Shown here: one piece after another, positions 8,747 to 17,364 of the stretch
Layout: each line of letters begins with the position of its first letter
How positions within the stretch are numbered: the first letter of the stretch is position 1
Assembly: GCF_000745835.1 (NCBI RefSeq)
Contig: NZ_JQKB01000005.1
Span: 62,001 to 126,000, forward strand
Source: Belnapia moabensis DSM 16746
GTDB lineage: Bacteria > Pseudomonadota > Alphaproteobacteria > Acetobacterales > Acetobacteraceae
Direction: 5' to 3'
Length of the DNA: 64,000 nucleotides
Translations under genes and position numbers: made by a program
Notes under the pieces: generated by a model
What the model was told of the DNA's origin: nothing
What the model saw: only the letters and a program-made list of their open reading frames with translations
Database searches by the model: none

Positions 8747-9991
8747 ATGCCCGGACCACTCGCGGGCATCCGCGTGCTCGACCTGACCACCGTTCTCGTC
8801 GGCCCCTACTGCACCCAGCTCCTCGCCGAGATGGGCGCCGAGGTCACCAAGGTGGAGGCGCCCGAGGGCGACATGGTCCGCCTCATCGGCCCCGGCCGCA
8901 GCCCGGGCATGGGCAGCATGTTCCTCACCATCAACCGCGGCAAGCGCAGCATCGCCCTCGACCTGAAGCGCCCCGAGGCGCGCGAGGTGCTGCTGCGCCT
9001 CGCGCGTACCGCCGACGTCCTGGTGACCAACATCCGCCCCGCGGCCATGGCCCGCCTCGGTCTCGATTACCCGGCGCTGCGCGCGGTCAACCCGCGCCTC
9101 GTCTATGCCGCCGTGCTCGGCTACGCCCAGTCCGGCCCCTACGCCCCGCGCCCTGCCTATGACGACCTGATGCAGGGCGCCGCCGGCATCGCCCATCTGC
9201 AATCCCGCACCGGCGACGGAACCCCGCGCTACGCGCCGCTCGCCATGGCGGACCGAATCACCGGCCTCGTTGCCATGGGCGCCATCAACGCCGCCCTGGT
9301 CCACCGCGAGCGGGGCGGGGAGGGGCAGCTGGTCGAGGTGCCGATGTTCGAGACGATGGTGAATTTCGTCCTCGGCGACCATCTCGGCGGCAAGGTCTTC
9401 GACCCGCCGCTCGATGCCGGCGGCTATGGCCGCCTCCTCTCGCCCGACCGCCGCCCCTACCGCACCCGCGACGGCCATGTCTGCACGATGATCTACAACG
9501 ACCGGCAATGGCGCAGCTTCTGCGCCGCCGTCGGCTGGCCCGACCTGGTGGCGGCCGACCCCCGCTTCGCCAGCCACGCGACGCGCACCCGCCACATCGA
9601 CGAGGTGCTGGCGATGCTCGCCGAGGAATTCCTGACCCGCACCACCGCCGAATGGATGGAGCTCCTGGCCGCCGCCGACCTGCCGGTCACGCCCGTCCAC
9701 ACGCTGGAGAGCATCTTCGAGGATCCGCATCTCCTGGCCACCGGCTTCTTCGACCGTGAGGAACACCCGACCGAGGGCCCGCTCACCCGTATGGCGGTGC
9801 CCTTCACCTTCTCCGCCAACCCGGCCGGCGAGCGCGCTCCGGCCCCGAGGCTCGGCGAGCACAGCGCAGCCATCCTGCACGAAGCCGGCTATGCCGAGCC
9901 AGAGATCGCCGCCATGCTGGCAAGCGGCGCCGTCCGCGCCGCCGAACCGGCAAGCGCGCCGGACGTTACCGCCGCATGCGCATCCCGCTGA
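8747..9991 (+). CDS. CaiB/BaiF family (class III) CoA-transferase
   Basis: This 414-residue class III CoA-transferase moves CoA between carboxylic acids. The N-terminus GPLAGIRVLDLTTVLVGPYC and the nearby GAEVTKVEAPEGD are the family's opening motif. The catalytic aspartate is expected in PAYDDLMQG near residue 140. It follows the two amidohydrolases by 23 bases, with GGAGGAA before the ATG, so the three probably form one catabolic operon. The acyl substrate cannot be predicted. Confidence 0.92.
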   Translation: MPGPLAGIRVLDLTTVLVGPYCTQLLAEMGAEVTKVEAPEGDMVRLIGPGRSPGMGSMFLTINRGKRSIALDLKRPEAREVLLRLARTADVLVTNIRPAAMARLGLDYPALRAVNPRLVYAAVLGYAQSGPYAPRPAYDDLMQGAAGIAHLQSRTGDGTPRYAPLAMADRITGLVAMGAINAALVHRERGGEGQLVEVPMFETMVNFVLGDHLGGKVFDPPLDAGGYGRLLSPDRRPYRTRDGHVCTMIYNDRQWRSFCAAVGWPDLVAADPRFASHATRTRHIDEVLAMLAEEFLTRTTAEWMELLAAADLPVTPVHTLESIFEDPHLLATGFFDREEHPTEGPLTRMAVPFTFSANPAGERAPAPRLGEHSAAILHEAGYAEPEIAAMLASGAVRAAEPASAPDVTAACASR

Positions 9992-10194
9992 TCCTCGCCT
10001 TGTCCTTGCTCGCCGCCTGCACGCCGCACAAGGACCGCCCCGGCGGCCTCATCCGCAACGAGGCGGCCCCGGCCAATACCGGCCTGCTCCGCCCCGAGGC
10101 CGGCGTCGACCCCGGCATCCGTGCGCCTCTGTCCAATCGAAGCCCGACGACGACGCCCGTCATCCTGCCCAACCCCTCGATTCAGGCCCGCTGA
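9976..10194 (+). CDS. Small lipoprotein, hypothetical
   Basis: This 72-residue protein begins MRIPLILALSLLAAC, a short signal peptide with a lipobox (LAAC) and lipidated Cys15. The mature part is proline-rich and low in complexity. It overlaps the 3' end of the CoA-transferase gene by 16 bases in another frame. The signal structure argues that it is real despite its size. It resembles small periplasmic lipoproteins of unknown function common in Rhodospirillales. Confidence 0.6.
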   Translation: MRIPLILALSLLAACTPHKDRPGGLIRNEAAPANTGLLRPEAGVDPGIRAPLSNRSPTTTPVILPNPSIQAR

Positions 10195-10230
10195 CTCGCC
10201 GCGGCAGGCGGCGATACCTAAGATGCCCGC

Positions 10231-10686
10231 GTGCCTGGCTTCACCCTCACCTCCATCGGCCATCTCGAGACGCCCTGGCCGAGCCCCGCCGATTGCCCCC
10301 GCAACGGCCGTCTGCTTGAGCCGCGCCCGCTTTGCCGCGCCGTCATCGCCGAGCCCTACCGCGAGGGCCTCGATCAGCTCGACAGCTTCTCCCACCTGAT
10401 CCTGCTCTACTGGATGCACCTCGCGGAGCCGGCGCCGTTGAGCATCACTCCCCGCTTCGCTGCCGGCCCACGCGGCGTCTTCGCCACCCGCGCCCCGGTA
10501 CGGCCCAACCCCATCGCCCTTTCCGTCGTGCAATTCGAGGGTTTCGCCGAACCCGGCGTGCTGCTTGTTCGCAACCTCGACTGCGCCAGCGGTACGCCGC
10601 TGCTCGATATCAAGCCTTATCTGCCGACGGTCGATGCCGAGCCGGCAGCCAGCATGGGCTGGCTCGACCCTCGCAGCCCTGCCTGA
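10231..10686 (+). CDS. trmO: tRNA (N6-threonylcarbamoyladenosine(37)-N6)-methyltransferase TrmO-like
   Basis: This TsaA/TrmO-family protein uses SAM to methylate t6A37 of tRNA. The motifs IGHLETPW at the start, LDQLDSFSHLILLYWMH in the middle and VFATRAPVRPNPIALSVV are diagnostic, as is LDIKPYLP. The length of 151 residues corresponds to the core beta-barrel domain only; enterobacterial TrmO is longer, with an extra C-terminal domain. Translation appears to start at GTG. The gene ends 11 bases from the convergent chemotaxis receptor. Confidence 0.88.
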   Translation: MPGFTLTSIGHLETPWPSPADCPRNGRLLEPRPLCRAVIAEPYREGLDQLDSFSHLILLYWMHLAEPAPLSITPRFAAGPRGVFATRAPVRPNPIALSVVQFEGFAEPGVLLVRNLDCASGTPLLDIKPYLPTVDAEPAASMGWLDPRSPA

Positions 10687-10697
10687 CCGGAGTTCCG

Positions 10698-12767
10698 TCA
10701 CGCCGCCCGCAGGCGTTCCAGGAAGTCGCTGACCCGGTGGCTCATCAGCTCCGCCTGCCGTGACAGATCGCCCGAAGCCTGGCGCAGATGGCCGGCCGAG
10801 GCCCCGGTCCGCTCCGCCTCCTCTTGCATGCCCGCCGCATGAGCTGCCGCCTCACCAGTGCCCGCAGCCGCCTCCGCAACCGCGCGGCCGATCTCGCGCG
10901 TCGCGGCCGACTGCTGCTCGGTCGCCGCCGCGACCGCCGCGCTGGTGGGGTCGATCGCCTCAATGATCCGGGCGATGCTGGCGATGGCTTCCACCGTGCG
11001 CACCGTCTCGCCCTGCATGGCGGCGATCTGCGCGCCGATCTCCTCCGTCGCCCGCGCCGTCTGCCCGGCGAGCGCCTTCACTTCCGAGGCCACCACGGCA
11101 AAGCCCTTGCCGGCCTCACCCGCCCGCGCCGCCTCGATCGTCGCGTTCAGTGCGAGCAGATTGGTCTGCCCCGCGATGTCGCTGATCAGCCGCACCACCT
11201 CGCCGATGCGCTGCGCCGCCTGGGCCAGCCCCTGCACCGTCGCATCGGTCTCCCGCGCCTGATCCGCTGCGCGCCGCGCCACCGTGGCGCCGGCGCCGAC
11301 CTGCCGGGCAACCTCGGCGATGGAGGAGGACAGCTCCTCGACCGAGGCGGCGACGCCCTGAACATGGGTACTGGCCAGCCCGGTGGCGCCGGCGACGGCC
11401 GTGGCGCGCACCGTTCCGTCCTGCGCCATGGCCGTCATCTCGCCCGCCGTCTGGTCGAGCTCGGTCGCGGCCGAGGCCACGGTGCCGAGCATCTCGGCCG
11501 CCTCCGCCTCGAACCCCTTCACCAGCGCATCCACCCGCTCCGCCTGCTCTGCCTTCACCGCGCGCTCCGCCAAGCGAGCCGCGGCGGCGGCTTCGCGCTC
11601 GATCGAGGCGGCCCGCAATGTCTCGACCGCTCCTGCCATCGTGCCCAACTCGTCCTGCCGCCCAAGCCCCGGCACGGTAAGGTGCAGGTCGCCGGAGGCG
11701 ATGCGCTCGACCGTGCTGGTGATGCTCTGGATCGGCCGCACCACTCGCCGGAACAGCATCCAGGCTGAGCCGAGCATGGCCCCCAGGGCGCTCGTCACGA
11801 GCGCGAAAGCCAGCAGTAACCCGGTGCGGCCGGCATCGGCCCGGCTCGCGCTCTCCGCCAGCACATGATCCAGCGCCGCGTCCCGCAGCAGGATGATCTC
11901 CGCCAGGGCCGGCACGCTCCAGGAGCGGAAGGCGGCCACGTTCTCGGGCCATGGTTGCACCGGGGCGCCGACCGCCCGCTCCCGCCCCCATTGCATCAGC
12001 TGTTCCCAACGTGGTGCGTTCCGGCCTTCATAGCTCTCGCGCAGCCGCGCCGCGGCAGCCTGCAGGCGCGGCGCATCCGGTAGCATGGCAAGCTTGTGTC
12101 CGATGTCGTTCCAGACTTCCTCGGTCCGGCCGACCAGGCGCTCGGCGGCGGCGTAGTCCGAAAGCGGGATGGGCTGGCCGGCGACCCAGTTGTTCATCAT
12201 CAGGTTCCGGCGCCCCGTCGCATCGCGCATCGACATGGCCAGCATGGCGATGTCGATTCCCGTAGCGAGCGACGGCGCCCCGATCACCGTCCGCTTGGCG
12301 GCGGCTTCCGCCAGCTCCGCCAGCTGATTGTTGAAGACCGTGCGCTTGGCCATGACCTCCTGCGCATAGGCCGGATCCCGCTCCGCCGGCGGCTGGGCCA
12401 GGACAGTGTCGAGCCGCTTGCGGAGATCGGCCATGGCCGATCGCGCCTCGGCCGGCGCCCGTGCATCGCTGCCCAACTCCATGAGGCTTCGCTGCGCCGC
12501 CTCAAGCAAGCCTTCGGTTGCCTGCCTGCTCCGCGCCAGCGCCTCGCGGTCCGGCTGGGCGGCGAGGCTCGCAGCCAGGAACTGCCCGGCCTCATTAACC
12601 ACCGCGGTCTGCGCGCGCTGCACCGCGCTGATCACCCGAGTGCCCTCTGCAGCGGAGCGCGCCTCGCTCCAACGGCTCCAGGCCGTGCCGGCGACCCAGG
12701 CCGACCCGATCAGCCCAGGGAGCGAGACAACGGCGAAGCCGAGTAGAAAGACGGTACGGGCGCGCAC
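10698..12767 (-). CDS. Methyl-accepting chemotaxis protein
   Basis: This transmembrane chemoreceptor has a first transmembrane helix within residues 5-27, a large helical periplasmic sensor domain to about residue 310, a second helix ([20 protein letters not shown]), a HAMP linker and a long cytoplasmic signalling coiled coil. The signalling region contains the conserved [17 protein letters not shown]. It ends without a CheR-docking pentapeptide. I set the start at GTG 12767 because AAGGAG lies nine bases before it, whereas the ATG at 12809 has no ribosome-binding site. No che genes are nearby, so the ligand is unknown. Confidence 0.9.
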   Translation of the reverse strand: MRARTVFLLGFAVVSLPGLIGSAWVAGTAWSRWSEARSAAEGTRVISAVQRAQTAVVNEAGQFLAASLAAQPDREALARSRQATEGLLEAAQRSLMELGSDARAPAEARSAMADLRKRLDTVLAQPPAERDPAYAQEVMAKRTVFNNQLAELAEAAAKRTVIGAPSLATGIDIAMLAMSMRDATGRRNLMMNNWVAGQPIPLSDYAAAERLVGRTEEVWNDIGHKLAMLPDAPRLQAAAARLRESYEGRNAPRWEQLMQWGRERAVGAPVQPWPENVAAFRSWSVPALAEIILLRDAALDHVLAESASRADAGRTGLLLAFALVTSALGAMLGSAWMLFRRVVRPIQSITSTVERIASGDLHLTVPGLGRQDELGTMAGAVETLRAASIEREAAAAARLAERAVKAEQAERVDALVKGFEAEAAEMLGTVASAATELDQTAGEMTAMAQDGTVRATAVAGATGLASTHVQGVAASVEELSSSIAEVARQVGAGATVARRAADQARETDATVQGLAQAAQRIGEVVRLISDIAGQTNLLALNATIEAARAGEAGKGFAVVASEVKALAGQTARATEEIGAQIAAMQGETVRTVEAIASIARIIEAIDPTSAAVAAATEQQSAATREIGRAVAEAAAGTGEAAAHAAGMQEEAERTGASAGHLRQASGDLSRQAELMSHRVSDFLERLRAA

Positions 12768-12862
12768 GGGCCTGCTCCTTGTAGCCAGGAGCAGGCTATA
12801 CCCTCTCATGTTGCGATCCGGTTAAGTGCCGTCCGGGCAGACAAGGGGTTCGTGGCGCACCG

Positions 12863-13537
12863 CTAGACCCCGCCACACCCCTTCGCCCGCAGCGATGCAA
12901 CCACCCACTCGCGTTCCCAGGTCCCGCGATCGATCGCCTGCTGCGCCTTGGCTTCCTTTGCCTGATGCCCCTCGGCCGCGGCGACCGCCTCCGCCGCATC
13001 CGCCGCCGGCAGCACGACGACGCCGTCCTCATCAGCCATGATGAGGTCGCCCGGCATCACCACCTGCCCGCCACAGGCGACCGGATAGCCGATCTCGCCT
13101 GGCCCGTCCTTGTAGGGCCCGGACGGCGTGATGCCCCGCGCCCAGATGCCGAGCGGCAGTTCGCCGAGCTGCGCCGCATCGCGCACCGCACCATCGACGA
13201 TGACGGCGGCAATCCCCCGCCGCGCTGCCCAGCCCATCATCAGCTCGCCGGTGATGGCGATGTCGAGATCGCCGCCGGCATCGACGACGATGACATCGCC
13301 CGCCTGCGCCATGTCGATCGCCCGGTGAAGCATCAAGTTGTCGCCCGATCGCGCACGCACGGTGAAGGCCGGCCCCGCCACGGCAAGTCTGCCGCCGAAG
13401 GCGCGGAAGCCGCCGCGCATCGTCTGCATGCGGTTCACCACATCGCCGATATTGGCCGACGGGACGGCGGCGGCGCGGGCGCAGAGCGCCGGATCGACAC
13501 GGCTGGTCACTGGCCGGATGCGGAAGCCGAGTGTCAT
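12863..13537 (-). CDS. RraA-like family protein (4-hydroxy-4-methyl-2-oxoglutarate aldolase type)
   Basis: This 224-residue protein belongs to the RraA/HMG-aldolase fold. Diagnostic segments are VPSANIGDVVNRM near the start, DVIVVDAGGDLDIAITGELM, the metal-site region AAVIVDGAVRDAAQL, and the C-terminal ADEDGVVVLP. In this family the fold serves either divalent-metal class II pyruvate aldolases or RNase E inhibitors. The VDGAVRD arginine/aspartate pair is consistent with the aldolase type. The ATG at 13537 is preceded by AAGGGAA. It is divergent from the response regulator gene. Confidence 0.85.
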   Translation of the reverse strand: MTLGFRIRPVTSRVDPALCARAAAVPSANIGDVVNRMQTMRGGFRAFGGRLAVAGPAFTVRARSGDNLMLHRAIDMAQAGDVIVVDAGGDLDIAITGELMMGWAARRGIAAVIVDGAVRDAAQLGELPLGIWARGITPSGPYKDGPGEIGYPVACGGQVVMPGDLIMADEDGVVVLPAADAAEAVAAAEGHQAKEAKAQQAIDRGTWEREWVVASLRAKGCGGV

Positions 13538-13894
13538 TGGTTGTTTTCCCTTCGATCGTACGGCCCGCATCATGCCGGTCATGGGCTTCGTGTCGAGCCG
13601 GCTGCGCCCTGGGATCAACTTCCTGTGCGTCAACGAACTTCGCGCATCCCTTGGCCTCGCGGCACGTATCGCAAGTGTGACGTTGCGGCATCGGCCTGTC
13701 ATCACGAGCCGGCCAAACGGCGTCCTGTATTGGTCCATGCCTATATTCGTTGTCTGACAGCATCGTGTCCGAAAATGATCAAACACTCCGTTGTGCATCT
13801 GCGAAATGCAGTATTCAATCCAATAGGTTGAAAATCAGCCTTGGCCCTGGGCCAAAATGAGAGACTTCATGCCGATCCGCAACCGGAGGTTTTG
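13538..13894. promoter_or_regulatory. Divergent intergenic region between the RraA-like and response-regulator genes
   Basis: This 357-base stretch is the longest gap in the window. I find no convincing gene in it. Its right half (about 13730-13890) is clearly AT-richer than the flanks. It contains a possible promoter (TTGTGC at 13791, TATTCA at 13812) and two dyads: TGCAT-N7-ATGCA at 13794-13810 and TTGGCCC-T-GGGCCAA at 13841-13855. It is likely to hold promoters for both flanking genes. Confidence 0.5.
13841..13855. promoter_or_regulatory. Perfect palindrome before the response-regulator gene
   Basis: The sequence TTGGCCCTGGGCCAA has 7-bp perfect arms with one central base, and its end lies 39 bases before the regulator's ATG. 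The loop is too short for a good hairpin, so an operator is more likely, possibly autoregulatory. Confidence 0.4.
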
Positions 13895-14614
13895 ATGCCT
13901 GCGCCTCGCCCCATCCTGATCATCGAGGACGACGCCGCCCTGCGTGCCACGCTCGCTGAGCAACTCACCCTCGACGGCGACTTCACGGCCGACGAAGCCG
14001 ACAGCGTCAGCGCGGCGGAAGCGAAGCTCGCCGATGCCAATGCCCGCTATGACGCCATCCTCCTCGATATCGGCCTGCCGGATGCGGATGGCCGCGACTT
14101 CTGCGCCAAGCTGCGCCGCGACGGCCGCCGCATGCCGGTCATCATGCTGACCGGCGCCGATGGCGAGCAGGATGTCGTCCGCGGCCTCGACTCGGGCGCC
14201 AACGACTACATCGCCAAGCCCTTCCGCCTGCCGGAGCTGCTCGCCCGCGTCCGCGCGCAGCTGCGCATCTTCGACAACAGCGAGGACGCCACCTTCTCCG
14301 TCGGACCCTACCTGTTCCGCCCGAGCGTCCGCCTGCTGACGGAGCCCTCGCGCAACCGCAAGATCCGCCTGACCGACAAGGAATGCGCGATCCTGAAATT
14401 CCTCTACCGCGCCGGCGGCAAGCCGGTCTCGCGCCACATTCTGCTGAACGAGGTCTGGGGCTACAACAGCGCCGTCACCACTCATACGCTCGAGACGCAT
14501 GTCTATCGCCTGCGCCAGAAGATCGAGCCCGATCCCTCCCAGGCGCGGCTGCTGCTGACTGAAGCGGGCGGCTACAAGCTCGCCCCCGCCGCCCTTGGCA
14601 TTGGCCAGGCCTGA
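13895..14614 (+). CDS. OmpR-family response regulator transcription factor, orphan
   Basis: This 239-residue two-domain regulator has a receiver domain with acidic pocket E11-D-D13, phospho-acceptor Asp58 in LLDIGLPD, and conserved lysine in YIAKPF. A winged-helix DNA-binding domain from about residue 130 includes LTDKECAILKFLYRAGGKPVSR and the recognition region LETHVYRLRQKI. GGAGG lies just before the ATG at 13895. No histidine kinase gene adjoins, so its partner and regulon are unknown. Confidence 0.92.
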   Translation: MPAPRPILIIEDDAALRATLAEQLTLDGDFTADEADSVSAAEAKLADANARYDAILLDIGLPDADGRDFCAKLRRDGRRMPVIMLTGADGEQDVVRGLDSGANDYIAKPFRLPELLARVRAQLRIFDNSEDATFSVGPYLFRPSVRLLTEPSRNRKIRLTDKECAILKFLYRAGGKPVSRHILLNEVWGYNSAVTTHTLETHVYRLRQKIEPDPSQARLLLTEAGGYKLAPAALGIGQA

Positions 14615-14623
14615 TACCGTTCC

Positions 14624-14649
14624 GCCTGCCTTCCCTTGGGAGGGCAGGC
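14624..14649 (+). terminator. Possible hairpin after the response-regulator gene
   Basis: GCCTGCCTTCCC and GGGAGGGCAGGC form a nearly perfect inverted repeat with one G-T pair, starting 10 bases after the stop codon. No T tract follows, so termination activity is uncertain. Confidence 0.35.
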
Positions 14650-14734
14650 ATACCTTGCCAGCAGGCGGGCCGGGCCGCAGTCTTGGCGGCCTGGCGGAGC
14701 CCGCAGCATCCTCCGCCCGCGGAGGACGCGCCCG

Positions 14735-15649
14735 ATGAGTGATCTGCCCAGTGCCGCCGAGCTGGAGGAGATCACCGGCGCGGCCGCCCCCACCGCCGCC
14801 GATATCGCGCTCGGCGACTGCCTGCTCAGCGAAGCCCTCGACATGCCGCTGCCAGCCGAGGTCCGCCTCTCGCTCGCCACCGCCCTGGCCGAGGCCGGCT
14901 TCCGCCGCATCGGCCTCACCAGCCTCCGCGATCCCGCCCGCTTCCCGGCCTTCGCCGATGCCGAGGCGCTGCTGCGCGCCGCGCCCCGTCGCCCCGGCCT
15001 CGCCTGGCAGGTGCACTGCCCCGACCTCATGGCCGTCCGCCGCGCCCTGGTTGCCCGCGACGGCGGCTGGCCCCCAGAGGAGGTGCTGCTGCCCATCGCC
15101 GCCACCGACGCCGCCTCCCTTGCCCTGTTCGGCGAGGACCGCGCTGCCCGCTGGGCCAGCCTTGCCGCTATGGCTGCCCAGGCCCAGGGCAGCTTCGCCC
15201 TCTGCGGCAGCATCGCCGCCGCCTTCGCCGAGGGCACCGAGCCGGCCGGCGTGCTGGCCGATGCCGAACGCCTCGCCGGGCTCGGCATCACCCGCATCAC
15301 CATCGTCGACGATACCGGCCTGGCGACGCCGCCCCGCGTCCGCGACCTGATCGGTTGGCTGCATGGCGGCCTGCCGACCGCCAGCTTCGTCGCCCGCTTC
15401 GCCGACCGTCGCGGCACCGGCCTGGCCAATACCCTCGCCGCCATCGAGTCGGGGCTGGCGGAGGCCGATGCCACACTCGGCGGCGCCGGCGGCTTCTGCT
15501 GCGCCGAGGACCTGGCCGCGGCGCTCGCCGCCATGGGCCTCGGCACCGGCCTCGATCCGGCGGCGCTGCACCGCGCCGGCCGCGCCGCCGAGCAGGCGCT
15601 CGGCCAGCGCCTGCACAGCCGCATCCTCCGCCTGGGGGACGAAGGCTAG
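14735..15649 (+). CDS. HMG-CoA lyase-like protein with altered active site
   Basis: The overall pattern is that of the HMGL/pyruvate-carboxyltransferase TIM barrel: FADAEALLRA, ITIVDDTGLATPPRVRDLI, GTGLANTLAAIESGLAEADATLGG and CAEDLAAALAAMGLGTGLD resemble conserved lyase segments. The canonical R-D-G catalytic motif at the N-terminus, the HxH metal pair (here FADRRG) and the metal-ligand Asn before the ATEDL-like segment are not visible. The 304-residue length is normal. It may be a non-catalytic or repurposed homologue. GGAGGA precedes the ATG. Its stop shares bases with the convergent GMC gene. Confidence 0.65.
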   Translation: MSDLPSAAELEEITGAAAPTAADIALGDCLLSEALDMPLPAEVRLSLATALAEAGFRRIGLTSLRDPARFPAFADAEALLRAAPRRPGLAWQVHCPDLMAVRRALVARDGGWPPEEVLLPIAATDAASLALFGEDRAARWASLAAMAAQAQGSFALCGSIAAAFAEGTEPAGVLADAERLAGLGITRITIVDDTGLATPPRVRDLIGWLHGGLPTASFVARFADRRGTGLANTLAAIESGLAEADATLGGAGGFCCAEDLAAALAAMGLGTGLDPAALHRAGRAAEQALGQRLHSRILRLGDEG

Positions 15650-17271
15650 GCCGCCACCCGCACACGCGCCGCCGCCTTCACCATGTCGGCGCATTTCTCG
15701 CCGATCATGATGGCCGGCGCATTGGTATTGCCCGACACCACCGTCGGCATGATCGAGGCATCGGCGACGCGCAGCCCCTCGATCCCGCGCACCCGCAGCT
15801 CCGGATCGACGACGCTCGCCTCGTCGCCGCCCATGCGGCAGGTGCCGCTCGGGTGATAGATCGTGCCGCCGGTGCGCCGGATGAAGCCGAGGATCTCTTC
15901 GTCGCTCGCTGCCGCCGCGCCGGGCACGACCTCCTCCTCCACCCATCGCCCGAGCGCCGCTGTCTGCGCCAGCCGTCGCCCGAGCTTGATGCCCTCGATC
16001 ATGCAGCGCCGGTCGGTTTCGGTGGCAAGGTAGTTCGCCTGGATCCGCGCCTTCGCTTCCGGGTCAGGGCTGGCGAGGCTGATCGTCCCGCGGCTCTCCG
16101 GCCGCAGCTGGCAGGCGCTGATCGTCATGCCTGGGAAGTCGTGCAGCTCCAGCATGGTCTTCGAGGTGCTGAAGGGTAGGAAGTGGTACTGCACATCCGG
16201 CGTCGCACTGCTCGGCAGAACGCGCGCGAAGAACCCGGCCGTGCCCGCGCTCACCGTCAGCGGCCCGGTGCGCCGTATTGCGAACTCGGCCCCCATGAGG
16301 AACTGGCCCCACAGGCTCCGCGCCCGGGTGTTCATGCTGACCGGCTTGTTGACCCGATAAGCCAGCCTTGCCTGAAAGTGATCCTGCAGATTGCCCCCCA
16401 CCGCCGGCAGGTCGTGCACGACCGGGATGCCCATCTCCTGCAGATGCGCCGCCGGCCCTATCCCCGAGAGCAGCAGCAGGTGCGGCGAGGCGATGGCGCC
16501 GCCGCAGAGGATCACCTCCCGCGTCGCCCGCACCGTCAGTCGCGCCCCATGCCGGCGATAGGTCACCCCCGCCGCGCGCCGCCCCTCCATCAGCAACCCC
16601 GTGGTATGCGCATCGGCGACGACGCTGAGATTCGGCCGCCCACGCGCCGGCTTCAGATAGGCCGTCGCCGCGCTCACCCGCCAGCCGCGGCGCGAGGTCG
16701 TCTGGTAGAAGCCCGCCCCTTCCTGCGCCTCGCCGTTGAAGTCGTCGTTGCGCGGGAAGCCGAGCTCCACCGCCGCCTCAACGAAGGCCTGCGCCAGCGG
16801 ATTCCGGTCGCGCAGGTCGCTGACGGCGAGCGGCCCGCCCGTGCCATGCAGCCGGCTCTCGCCGCGCTCCTGGTCCTCGGCCCGGCGGAAATAGGGCAGC
16901 ACATCCTCGAAGGACCAGCCGGTGCAGCCGAGCTGCCGCCAGTGGTCGTAATCCTCGTGCTGCCCGCGGACATAGAGCAGCCCGTTGATGGCCGAGGAGC
17001 CGCCGAGCACCCTCCCGCGCGGCCAGGGCACGCGGCGGCCTTCCAGCTCCGGCTCCGGCTCGGTCGTCAGGTTCCAGGACAGGGTCGGGTGGTACATCGT
17101 CTTGGCATAGCCGATCGGCACATGCAGCCAGGGGTTCCAATCCCGCGCCCCCGCCTCCAGCAGGACGACGCGCACCGAGGGGTCCTCCGAGAGCCGCGCC
17201 GCCACCGCACATCCGGCCGAGCCGGCGCCCACCACCACGTAATCCGCGCTCACCGGCACGCCATCGCTCAT
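15646..17271 (-). CDS. GMC-family FAD oxidoreductase (choline dehydrogenase-like)
   Basis: This 541-residue flavoprotein has the FAD motif VVGAGSAGC at residues 14-21, the GMC signature PRGRVLGGSSAINGLLYVRG near residue 85, and a C-terminal catalytic region with GTIYHPSGTCRMG and SGNTNAPAIMIGEKCADM. GMC enzymes oxidise alcohols, and choline is only one of many possible substrates. GGGAGGAAG precedes the ATG. The gene is divergent from the GlcD-type oxidase. Confidence 0.92.
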   Translation of the reverse strand: MSDGVPVSADYVVVGAGSAGCAVAARLSEDPSVRVVLLEAGARDWNPWLHVPIGYAKTMYHPTLSWNLTTEPEPELEGRRVPWPRGRVLGGSSAINGLLYVRGQHEDYDHWRQLGCTGWSFEDVLPYFRRAEDQERGESRLHGTGGPLAVSDLRDRNPLAQAFVEAAVELGFPRNDDFNGEAQEGAGFYQTTSRRGWRVSAATAYLKPARGRPNLSVVADAHTTGLLMEGRRAAGVTYRRHGARLTVRATREVILCGGAIASPHLLLLSGIGPAAHLQEMGIPVVHDLPAVGGNLQDHFQARLAYRVNKPVSMNTRARSLWGQFLMGAEFAIRRTGPLTVSAGTAGFFARVLPSSATPDVQYHFLPFSTSKTMLELHDFPGMTISACQLRPESRGTISLASPDPEAKARIQANYLATETDRRCMIEGIKLGRRLAQTAALGRWVEEEVVPGAAAASDEEILGFIRRTGGTIYHPSGTCRMGGDEASVVDPELRVRGIEGLRVADASIMPTVVSGNTNAPAIMIGEKCADMVKAAARVRVAA

Positions 17272-17364
17272 CGTCTTCCTCCCGCAATCACGCTAGTGAA
17301 GCCGTGTTGCACCCGCGCGCCAAGGGGCTTGCCGAGCGGAATCCCCGGCGGGAGACTGTCCGCC

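Noticed and set aside
13730-13890. AT-richer stretch as horizontally acquired DNA
   Set aside because: It is short, contains no foreign gene or repeats, and is well explained as a promoter region.
13835-15946. 703-codon minus-strand open frame
   Set aside because: It covers the response regulator and the HMGL-like gene, shows no family motifs, and is a GC-driven shadow.
16183-17364. Extended N-terminus for the GlcD-type oxidase
   Set aside because: The extra 394 residues are antisense to the GMC gene. The family N-terminus begins at 17365.
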